Source of the DNA: an uncultured Paracoccaceae bacterium
GTDB taxonomy: Bacteria > Pseudomonadota > Alphaproteobacteria > Rhodobacterales > Rhodobacteraceae
Assembly (NCBI GenBank): GCA_947497185.1
Contig: CANMFL010000003.1
Coordinates: 248,001-312,000, forward strand
Length of the DNA: 64,000 bases
Direction: 5' to 3'
Below are positions 57,433 through 64,000 of this stretch, one piece after another. The position numbers were made by a program, and so were the translations under genes. Under the pieces are notes generated by a model, which searched no databases, had not been told where the DNA came from, and was given only the letters and a program-made list of their open reading frames with translations. Within the stretch, counting starts at the first letter, position 1; each line of letters begins with the position of its first letter.

Positions 57433-57471
57433 ATGCCCCGCAGGCTTGTAGGTCTGCGGGGCATATTTTTT
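57433..57471 (+). terminator. Rho-independent terminator, plus strand
   Basis: ATGCCCCGCAG (57433-57443) pairs with CTGCGGGGCAT (57454-57464), then ATTTTTT. The T-run is on the plus strand, so it serves rightward transcription (fabI 3' end or a small RNA). It overlaps the stop of the convergent FKBP gene. Confidence 0.85.
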
Positions 57472-57904
57472 AGGCAGCCTGAATGCCGACCATTTCAATC
57501 GCAAACGTCAGATCTTTGCCAGCAAGCGCGTGGTTCGCGTCCAGCGTGACTTCGGTATCTGCAACTTCAGCGATAGTCACAACCATGACCTGTCCGCCTT
57601 CGCCTTGCATCTGCAACTGCGTGCCAACTTCCATCGGAATGTCGTCAGGGAACTGATCGCGTGGCACCGCTTGGCGGTTTTCTGTGTTCACTTCACCGTA
57701 GGCTTGCGCGCAAGGCACGTTCACAACTTTTTTGTCGCCAACAGCCATGCCCGGAATCGCATCGTCCAAACCCGGGATGATCATGCCAGAGCCAACAGCG
57801 AATTCCAGCGGGTCACGCCCTTCGGAGCTATCGAAAACGGTCCCGTCGTCCAATGTACCTTTGTAGTGAATTTGGACTGTGTCGCCCTGCTTTGCTTGTG
57901 ACAT
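57470..57904 (-). CDS. FKBP-type peptidyl-prolyl isomerase (SlyD-like)
   Basis: This 144-residue protein has the FKBP/IF chaperone pattern: GDTVQIHYKGTLDDGTVFDS, PLEFAVGSGMIIPG and VDANHALAGKDL-like LDANHALAGKDL. No His-rich tail of SlyD is present. It is probably a cytoplasmic folding helper. Confidence 0.9.
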   Translation of the reverse strand: MSQAKQGDTVQIHYKGTLDDGTVFDSSEGRDPLEFAVGSGMIIPGLDDAIPGMAVGDKKVVNVPCAQAYGEVNTENRQAVPRDQFPDDIPMEVGTQLQMQGEGGQVMVVTIAEVADTEVTLDANHALAGKDLTFAIEMVGIQAA

Positions 57905-58033
57905 ATTCTTCCTTTCGATTTTCAGATCGCGGGGACCCTAACAGGGACTGACACCGAGGCGCAAACCGCTTTGCCCCTTTTCGTTCTGTCCTCTGCATGG
58001 CAACGTTGCGGAAAATGACGCTGGGAGAGATAA

Positions 58034-58711
58034 ATGCCGATCAAAACCTGCATTTTTGATGCGTATGGGACGTTATTTGACGTGAACGCGGCGGCAAGGG
58101 TTGCTGCTGCAGAACCCGGACGCGATGCATTGGCCGCCGTTTGGCCGCAAGTCGCACGGGATTGGCGGCTGAAACAGTTGCAATATACGTGGTTAAGAGC
58201 CGTCGCGGGGCAGCATTGCGATTTCTGGCAAGTCACACAAGACGGGCTGGATTGGGCGATGGAGGCCGCAGGTCTAGACGACGTTGAACTGCGCGAACGC
58301 TTGCTTGCGCTATACTGGGAACTACCTGCCTACGCTGAAGTGCCTGATATGTTGTCGGAACTGAATGCGCGCGGCTTGCAGACGGGCATATTGTCCAACG
58401 GATCGCCTGACATGCTGGCAGGGGCCGTCGAGTCGGCGGGCCTAGGCGAATTTATCAGTGCGAGCCTGTCGGTTGAAACCGTCGGCGTCTTTAAACCACA
58501 CGCGTCGGTGTATGATCTGGTCGAAGCCCACTACGGCTGCGCCCGCGATGAAGTGTTGTTTGTATCTTCAAACGGATGGGACGCGGCGGGGGCATCGGGC
58601 TACGGATTTACCACCGCTTGGGTGAACCGCGCGGGCGAACCCATGGACCGCCTTTACGCTAAACCGCACCACGTTTTGACTGACCTGACCTCAATTCCGG
58701 ACCTGACATAA
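58034..58711 (+). CDS. Haloacid dehalogenase, type II
   Basis: This 225-residue HAD-family enzyme starts with IFDAYGTLFDVNAA (nucleophile Asp9), has Ser/Asn in LSNGSPDML and the FKPHASVYDL and FVSSNGWDAAGA signatures of L-2-haloacid dehalogenases. GGGAGAG precedes the ATG. Its stop shares a base with the next ATG. Confidence 0.93.
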   Translation: MPIKTCIFDAYGTLFDVNAAARVAAAEPGRDALAAVWPQVARDWRLKQLQYTWLRAVAGQHCDFWQVTQDGLDWAMEAAGLDDVELRERLLALYWELPAYAEVPDMLSELNARGLQTGILSNGSPDMLAGAVESAGLGEFISASLSVETVGVFKPHASVYDLVEAHYGCARDEVLFVSSNGWDAAGASGYGFTTAWVNRAGEPMDRLYAKPHHVLTDLTSIPDLT

Positions 58712-59541
58712 TGCCTGAATTCCACGCCAAAGACGGCACCCGCCTCTATTATACTGACGAAGGTAAAGGTATCCCGATCCTGTGCCTTGCAGGATTGACG
58801 CGCAACGGACGTGACTTTGATCATGTCGCGCCACACCTGCCGACGATGATGCCGGTACGGTTGATCCGGCTCGATTATCGCGGGCGCGGGCAATCCGACT
58901 GGGCAGACCCAAGCACCTACACCGTGCCACAAGAGGCGCAGGACGCCTTGGCTCTGCTGGACCATCTGGGGCTGGAAAAGGCCGCGATCTTGGGAACTTC
59001 GCGTGGCGGTTTGATCGCGATGTTCCTCGCCGCGACGGCTTATGATCGTTTGCTGGGCGTTGCGCTGAATGACATTGGGCCGGAACTGGCGGACAGTGGT
59101 TTGGACGTGATCAAGGATTATATTGGTCGTCGCCCTGCGCAGAAAACCTATGCAGAGGCTGCTGCATTTCGAGCGAAAGCATGGTCGCATTTTAGCGATG
59201 TGCCTATGGTGCGGTGGCTGGCTGAGGTCGAAAACCATTATATCGAGACGGAAGACGGGCTTGAGCTGCGCTACGATCCGAAATTGCGCGAAGCGGTTTT
59301 AGAGGCTGGAACGCAGCCCGCGACTGATCTTTGGCCGCTTTATGATGCGCTGCTCGGTCTGCCGCTCTGCCTGATACGTGGCGAAAATTCGGACCTGCTG
59401 TCCGAAGCTACTGCCGACAAGATGCTGGAACGCCGTATTGATATGATCCGCGCCGATATTCCGGGACGTGGGCATGTGCCGTTTCTGGACGAAGAAATGG
59501 CGCTTGATGCGTTGCACGAATGGCTTGAGGACATGGAATGA
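58711..59541 (+). CDS. Alpha/beta hydrolase
   Basis: This 276-residue hydrolase has RLDYRGRGQSD, nucleophile Ser in LGTSRGGLIAM, and the late His in GRGHVPFLDE. Substrate unknown. It is translationally coupled to the dehalogenase upstream and the dehydratase downstream. Confidence 0.88.
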   Translation: MPEFHAKDGTRLYYTDEGKGIPILCLAGLTRNGRDFDHVAPHLPTMMPVRLIRLDYRGRGQSDWADPSTYTVPQEAQDALALLDHLGLEKAAILGTSRGGLIAMFLAATAYDRLLGVALNDIGPELADSGLDVIKDYIGRRPAQKTYAEAAAFRAKAWSHFSDVPMVRWLAEVENHYIETEDGLELRYDPKLREAVLEAGTQPATDLWPLYDALLGLPLCLIRGENSDLLSEATADKMLERRIDMIRADIPGRGHVPFLDEEMALDALHEWLEDME

Positions 59542-60509
59542 ACATCGACGCAATCCGCGCCGCAGCTCTGCGGATCGAAGGCCACGCACGCCGCACACCA
59601 TTGCTGTCGTCGCCATTTCTAGACGAGATCTCTGGACGCCGCGTGCTGGTCAAACCCGAATGCCTGCAACACACCGGATCGTTCAAATTTCGGGGCGGCT
59701 GGTCAGCGGTGTCTAACCTCGATGATGCAGCCCGCAAGGCAGGTGTCATCGCCTTTTCCAGCGGTAACCACGCGCAGGGCGTAGCCCTCGCCGCCGCATC
59801 ACACGGCACCACGGCTGTGATCATCATGCCCGAAGACGCACCAACGCTAAAAATCGAAAACACCAAGGCGATTGGCGCGGAGGTCATCCTCTACAATCGC
59901 CACACAACCGACCGCGATGCATTGGGCGACGAAATTGCGCAGGAACGCGGGCTGACTTTGATCAAACCCTTCGACAACGCTGATGTGATCGCGGGGCAAG
60001 GCACGGTTGGGCTAGAAATCGCAGAGGATGCCAAGGCGATGGGAATCACCCACGCCGATGTGGCGGTCTGTTGCGGTGGCGGCGGTTTGACCTCGGGCGT
60101 GGCGCTTGCGTTGCAAGCCGACGCGCCGGACATGGTCGTGCGCCCCGTTGAACCAGCAGGTTTCGACGATGTGGCCCGTTCGCTGGTCTCTGGCCAGATC
60201 GAAAAAAATCCAAGTCAGGCGGGATCAATCTGCGACGCGATTATGACCCAACAGGCGGGCAACATGACGTTCCCGATTATGAAGTCGCTCTGTGGTGCAG
60301 GCATCGTAGTGAGCGACGATGACGCGCTGCGGGCAATGGGCCACGCCTTTGAACGGTTGAAACTGGTGGCAGAACCGGGCGGTGCAGTGGCGTTGGCGGC
60401 GGCGTTATTCCACCCCGATACGTTGACCCAAAACACTGTAATCGCTGTGATTTCAGGCGGCAACGTTGACGCGTCGATGTTTGCCCGCGCTCTAGCGACC
60501 CTGCAATAA
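59538..60509 (+). CDS. PLP-dependent threonine/serine dehydratase family protein
   Basis: This 323-residue enzyme has PLP-binding Lys in GSFKFRGGWS and the glycine loop CCGGGGLTSGVAL. It resembles serine racemase / threo-3-hydroxyaspartate ammonia-lyase and lacks the regulatory C-terminal domain of IlvA. ATGA overlap with the hydrolase gene. Confidence 0.9.
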   Translation: MNIDAIRAAALRIEGHARRTPLLSSPFLDEISGRRVLVKPECLQHTGSFKFRGGWSAVSNLDDAARKAGVIAFSSGNHAQGVALAAASHGTTAVIIMPEDAPTLKIENTKAIGAEVILYNRHTTDRDALGDEIAQERGLTLIKPFDNADVIAGQGTVGLEIAEDAKAMGITHADVAVCCGGGGLTSGVALALQADAPDMVVRPVEPAGFDDVARSLVSGQIEKNPSQAGSICDAIMTQQAGNMTFPIMKSLCGAGIVVSDDDALRAMGHAFERLKLVAEPGGAVALAAALFHPDTLTQNTVIAVISGGNVDASMFARALATLQ

Positions 60510-60518
60510 GGATCCGAC

Positions 60519-61715
60519 ATGACCGAATTTTCAATCGCCAGCTTTAACGTCAAAAACTTGATCGGAGCCGACCAAGAATACTACCGATTTGAAAAATACA
60601 CGGTCGAGGAACACGCTTGGAAGCAAGCGTGGCTCGCGGATCAATTGATGAACTTGTCCGCCGATATCGTGTGTTTTCAGGAAATTTTCGACGAAGCCTC
60701 CCTACAAGCAGTCATTGCAGAATGCGACGCCGCCGGGATAGAGGCGAACGAAGCGCACGTGCCGGACCCGAGCAAACGCTATGCGCGCAAAGCGATTTTT
60801 CGCAAGCTGGCCTACAAACCTTACGCGCAGGCCGAGCTTGCCTTTGCGCCGAACGTCAATGACGGCGGCCCTGGCGAACGGCGACCCGGTGTGGCTGTGC
60901 TGTCACGCTTTGGCTTCGCGGAAGCGCCGCAGGTTCTACAAGAATTGCCAGAGCCGCTCGAAATTCCGTTTGCTGATCTTGGTGGCGGCGATGGCGGGAA
61001 CTACAAAATGAGCCGCCTGTCGCGCCCGATCATAAAGGTCCGCATTCCTGTCGGCGATCAAGTCATCAGCGTTTTCAACTGCCACCTGAAATCCAAACTA
61101 GGCGAACTCGACAAGCCCGTTGGTGCCGCGTTCCCGCCCGCCGCCGATCTGGTGAATTACGATGCGGCTGGTCGCGCCTTAGGATCCCTGCGCGCAGGTT
61201 TACGCCGCATGGCAGAGGCTTGGGTGCTGCGTCGGGCGATTCTAAATGAATTGACCCAAGGTCGCCCCGTGATGGTTTTGGGCGACTTTAATGACAGCGA
61301 ACATGCTGTCAGCTCGGAAATAATCACCGGTGAAGTGCCGTTTAAAAACTACGCATGGATGCGCCGACATGATGCAAAACACCAAGGTGATCGCTACACG
61401 GACCACGAAAACGAGGTCATTCAAGAGCAGATTAACGCGGTTCGGCTGCATTCCGCAGAAAAGATGTTCGTGCGAAAGTCGGCCCGTGACATGGTCTTCA
61501 CCTCTGCTTTTGGCGGTGTTTTTGAAAGCATCGACCAGATTTTAATGTCGCGCCATTTTGCCCCTGACTACGATCAACGCATTGGAGACATGGAATATTT
61601 CAGCGTTTTGAATGATCACCTGACAGACGGCAGCCACCCCGAAGCGCCTTACAACAAGCTCGCATCAGATCACGGGCAGATCATGGCGCATATGCGATTG
61701 CGCGGTGCAAACTGA
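60519..61715 (+). CDS. Endonuclease/exonuclease/phosphatase family protein
   Basis: This 398-residue protein has the EEP fold motifs: SFNVKNLIG near the start, CFQEIFDEASL, VFNCHLKSKLG, VLGDFNDSEHA and SDHGQIMAHM at the end. AAGGAT precedes the ATG. Substrate (nucleic acid or phospho-ester) is unknown. Confidence 0.88.
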   Translation: MTEFSIASFNVKNLIGADQEYYRFEKYTVEEHAWKQAWLADQLMNLSADIVCFQEIFDEASLQAVIAECDAAGIEANEAHVPDPSKRYARKAIFRKLAYKPYAQAELAFAPNVNDGGPGERRPGVAVLSRFGFAEAPQVLQELPEPLEIPFADLGGGDGGNYKMSRLSRPIIKVRIPVGDQVISVFNCHLKSKLGELDKPVGAAFPPAADLVNYDAAGRALGSLRAGLRRMAEAWVLRRAILNELTQGRPVMVLGDFNDSEHAVSSEIITGEVPFKNYAWMRRHDAKHQGDRYTDHENEVIQEQINAVRLHSAEKMFVRKSARDMVFTSAFGGVFESIDQILMSRHFAPDYDQRIGDMEYFSVLNDHLTDGSHPEAPYNKLASDHGQIMAHMRLRGAN

Positions 61716-61852
61716 CTGGCTTAGACACCCAACAACCTATAGGAAATACCGCTCTACCTATGGTTTATTTACATTTTCTGGAACAATTTGTCCCGAATTT
61801 TAGTGCGAGATCAAACTGTTGACAGAACGATGCCAACTCTGTTTTCTAACCG

Positions 61853-61944
61853 CGGGAGGGTTATTCACCTCTGTTTACAGAGTTGCTGGATAACGGGAGC
61901 AAGCCGCGCGAGGGAGACCTCATTGCGCGGCTTGATTCTTTTTT
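61853..61944 (+). ncRNA. Candidate small RNA or pcaD leader with terminator
   Basis: TTGACA at 61819-61824 is followed 17-20 bases later by TTTTCT/TTCTAA, a weak -10. The predicted RNA has a hairpin with CTCTG-TTTA-CAGAG inside an outer GTTAT/ATAAC stem, and ends with AAGCCGCGC/GCGCGGCTT (61901-61933) plus a T-run to 61944, a clear terminator. It lies 27 bases before pcaD, so it could be a free RNA or an attenuator. RNA start approximate. Confidence 0.5.
61901..61944 (+). terminator. Rho-independent terminator upstream of pcaD
   Basis: AAGCCGCGC (61901-61909) pairs with GCGCGGCTT (61925-61933), followed by TTCTTTTTT after a short gap. It ends either the candidate RNA or an upstream transcript before pcaD. 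Confidence 0.8.
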
Positions 61945-61971
61945 GCGATACTTCGACGAGGACTTCAAAAC

Positions 61972-62778
61972 ATGCGTGACATGAAAATAGAACGTGACGG
62001 CGTGACACTTCACGCGCGGCTTGATGGTGTTGACGACGCAGATGCGCCGACGCTGGTTTTCGCCAATTCGCTCGGGACAACGTTGCATATGTGGGATGGC
62101 ATTGTGCCGCTGCTGCCTGACGGTCTGCGCATCATTCGATATGACAAACGCGGCCACGGCCAAAGCGATGTGCCCGATGGGCCTTATACAATGGGCGCGT
62201 TGGTGTCGGATGCGGCGGCAGTCTGTGATGCGTTTACCGTTAAGGATGCGCTATTTGTCGGTTTGTCCGTCGGCGGCATGATCGCGCAAGGTCTGGCTGT
62301 TAAGCGGCCCGATCTGATCCGCGCGATAGTCTTGTCGAACACAGCGGCCAAAATCGGTAACGGGCCGATGTGGCAGGACCGGATCGATGCCGTGCTGGAC
62401 AAAGGGCTGTCGTCGCTGGCTGATGTCACGATGCAGCGGTGGTTCAGCCGCGATTTTCTGATGTCGCCCCAATTGAAACACTGGCGCGATATGCTGACCA
62501 GCACACCGCCTGCGGGATACGCTGGCGTTTGCGCGGCCATTGCGGGCACCGATTTTTACACGCCGACGTCAGGGCTGCGGATTCCAACGCTGGGCATCGC
62601 CGGATCAGAAGACGGGGCAACCCCGCCTGATCTGGTACGTGAAACCGTTGATCTTATCCCCGGTTCACAGTTATCATTGATGCGTCGCGTGGGGCATCTG
62701 CCCTGTGCTGAAGCCCCCGATGCATACGCTAAAATCCTGATTGATTTCATCGCAGCCACCGGTCACATGACCACATGA
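61972..62778 (+). CDS. pcaD: 3-oxoadipate enol-lactonase
   Basis: This 268-residue alpha/beta hydrolase hydrolyses 3-oxoadipate enol-lactone in the protocatechuate branch. It has RYDKRGHGQSDVPDGPYTM, nucleophile Ser in GLSVGGMIAQ and His in RVGHLPCAE. AGGA lies 9 bases before ATG 61972. Confidence 0.92.
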   Translation: MRDMKIERDGVTLHARLDGVDDADAPTLVFANSLGTTLHMWDGIVPLLPDGLRIIRYDKRGHGQSDVPDGPYTMGALVSDAAAVCDAFTVKDALFVGLSVGGMIAQGLAVKRPDLIRAIVLSNTAAKIGNGPMWQDRIDAVLDKGLSSLADVTMQRWFSRDFLMSPQLKHWRDMLTSTPPAGYAGVCAAIAGTDFYTPTSGLRIPTLGIAGSEDGATPPDLVRETVDLIPGSQLSLMRRVGHLPCAEAPDAYAKILIDFIAATGHMTT

Positions 62779-63479
62779 GCGATTTTTTATTGATACACGG
62801 CTCGGCCCATGGGGCGTGGTGTTGGGATCATGTGATCCCGCTTTTGACCGCCGCTGGACACACCGCGCGTGCGATTGATCTGCCATCTCATGGCAAAGAT
62901 CAGACGTCCGGCGCGTTGGTCACGCTTGACATGTATGCGCAGGAAATTCAGGCCGCGATGCGTGGTAAAACCGTGCTCGTCGGGCATTCTATGGCGGGTT
63001 ATCCGGTCACTGATGCTGCCGATTTATCACCCGATTTGATCGATAAATTGGTGTACCTCTGCGCCCATGTGCCTGACGCTGGTAAGTCCATTGCGGACAT
63101 GCGGGTGCTAGCCGATGCGCAACCTTTAGCCGCCGCGATGATCCCCAGCACCGACGGCAAGACGGTCACGATTGACCCTGCTCTTGCGCATGACATCCTG
63201 TATCAAGACGTCGATCAGGCTACGTCTGATTGGGCGATTGCCAAGCTGTGCCCGCAACCCGTTTTGCCCCAAACGACGCCGTATAAGGGCAACGGTCACA
63301 CACATGACCGTCACTATATTCGGTGCCGCAATGACCGCACTATCCCCTACACTTATCAGGTTTCCCGCACCGCCAACTGGCCTACTGGCACCGTGTCGGA
63401 TTTACCGACTGGCCACTCGCCCTTCCTATCAGCGCCGCAGGCTTTGGCCGCTGAACTGATCCGCATTGCAGAAAGTTAA
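62775..63479 (+). CDS. Alpha/beta hydrolase, esterase/EstC-like
   Basis: This 234-residue protein has the HGSAHGAWCWDHVIPLL start, nucleophile Ser in GHSMAGYPV and His in LPTGHSPFLS. It is like plant methyl esterase/hydroxynitrile lyase-type enzymes. It overlaps pcaD (ATGA) and may be an added step in aromatic acid breakdown, for example de-esterification. Confidence 0.87.
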   Translation: MSDFLLIHGSAHGAWCWDHVIPLLTAAGHTARAIDLPSHGKDQTSGALVTLDMYAQEIQAAMRGKTVLVGHSMAGYPVTDAADLSPDLIDKLVYLCAHVPDAGKSIADMRVLADAQPLAAAMIPSTDGKTVTIDPALAHDILYQDVDQATSDWAIAKLCPQPVLPQTTPYKGNGHTHDRHYIRCRNDRTIPYTYQVSRTANWPTGTVSDLPTGHSPFLSAPQALAAELIRIAES

Positions 63480-63482
63480 GAC

Positions 63483-64000
63483 ATGACTGCCAGCCTTTAC
63501 GACAGCCCCACATGGCGGGCAATTTTCCACGATCCAGACCTTGCACCGCTGTTCAGCGACACCGCTGAGTTACGGGCGATGTTACTTGTGATGGGCACGC
63601 TCGCGCTGACCCAAGCCAAGGCGGGTTTGGTCCCCGAAGTTTCAGCAAAGGCGATCCAACGCGCCAGCATGGAAGTCCAGGTGGACCCCGCTGGACTTGC
63701 CAATGTCACGGCGAAAACAGGCGATCCTGTGCAAGCATTGGTCGCGGCATTCCAGTTCGAAATGAAGGCGCCAGAGCACGCCAAATGGGTGCATTTCGAA
63801 AGCGACACAGCGTTAACCGCAGCGACGGGTTTGTCACTGCGATTGCGTCAATCTCTCAAGATTATCGCGGCGCGACGCAGCGATGTGGAACCTTTGCCAA
63901 AGACAACATGGTTACGTGCTTATCATCCGGATGCCACGACCCGTGCGGGCCTCGCCACCGGCCTAGGCTTGACGGATGCAGGTGGTGCTGCCCCGACCGA
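63483..64000 (+). CDS. PcaB-like 3-carboxymuconate cycloisomerase homologue, partial and apparently internally deleted
   Basis: The frame starts at ATG 63483, 4 bases after the previous gene, and stays open to the window end. The N-terminus matches the PcaB lyase family: FSDTAELRAMLLVMGTLALT, QRASMEVQVDPAGLANVT and APEHAKWVHF. The family motif GATSQDI with catalytic Ser region is missing; the text passes directly to TALTAATGLSLRLRQSLKII and then to a segment like the distal family region (HPDATTRAGLATGLGL). It may be a reduced, non-catalytic paralogue, or the family assignment may need revision. Confidence 0.7.
   Translation, partial: MTASLYDSPTWRAIFHDPDLAPLFSDTAELRAMLLVMGTLALTQAKAGLVPEVSAKAIQRASMEVQVDPAGLANVTAKTGDPVQALVAAFQFEMKAPEHAKWVHFESDTALTAATGLSLRLRQSLKIIAARRSDVEPLPKTTWLRAYHPDATTRAGLATGLGLTDAGGAAPT

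Overview
The window is a 64 kb piece of a chromosome from an alphaproteobacterium of the order Rhodobacterales, most likely the marine Roseobacter group (Octadecabacter, Loktanella or Yoonia type). This rests on the suc operon layout with small genes between sucC and sucD, a FYDLN-type acidic protein, the GAPDH-ArsJ arsenic cassette, xylFHG with a ROK regulator, and overall protein similarity as I recall it. No database search was possible, so the genus is a guess. I see no insertion sequence, prophage, integron or CRISPR array.

Region 1 (1-9883) is the TCA-cycle operon: sucC (cut by the left edge), four very small lipoprotein genes, sucD, a small membrane protein, sucA, sucB, an AT-rich membrane protein, a MAPEG protein and lpd. 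Region 2 (9884-16205) is mixed housekeeping: a sterol-desaturase-family protein, a possible TerB-like protein, a GntR/FCD regulator with a perfect palindrome just upstream, a YgjP-like metalloprotease, the FYDLN protein, tRNA-Ala(GGC), a YdeI-like protein, rpsD and a pair of DUF606 transporters.

Region 3 (16253-30589) is the most unusual part. It holds a periplasmic PQQ-dependent alcohol dehydrogenase with the Asp-x-Asp signature of lanthanide enzymes. With it are a five-gene ABC/beta-propeller/binding-protein operon of the PQQ-associated (Ped/Lut) type, a PedF-like cytochrome c and a XoxJ-like binding protein. A NosR-like membrane flavo-iron-sulfur protein lies next to its likely flavin-attaching enzyme ApbE. 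A nitrate/sulfonate-type ABC importer has its genes split across the two ends of the locus. I read this as periplasmic alcohol oxidation plus metal or cofactor supply, with a possible membrane redox branch.

Region 4 (30598-42981) is sugar metabolism: xylA, xylB, xylG, xylH, xylF and the divergent ROK regulator xylR. It is followed by an FG-GAP/ASPIC protein, a di-heme peroxidase/MauG-family protein, a uronate-dehydrogenase-like protein and an FAD-dependent oxidoreductase. Region 5 (43052-47174) is an arsenic operon: an ArsR-ArsC fusion, GAPDH, ArsJ and Acr3, handling arsenate by both the organo-arsenical and the arsenite route. It is divergent from region 6 (47275-53407), the phosphate operon pstSCAB-phoU-phoB, preceded by two tandem Pho boxes; phoR is not here.

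Region 7 (53565-57904) has a fasciclin protein, fabB, a secreted-type nuclease, fabI and an FKBP isomerase, with a possible small transcript between the last two. Region 8 (58034-64000) has a haloacid dehalogenase, hydrolases, a PLP-dependent dehydratase, an EEP nuclease and the start of a protocatechuate (pca) cluster. That cluster is preceded by a candidate small RNA or leader and ends at the window edge in a PcaB-like gene that appears to have an internal deletion.
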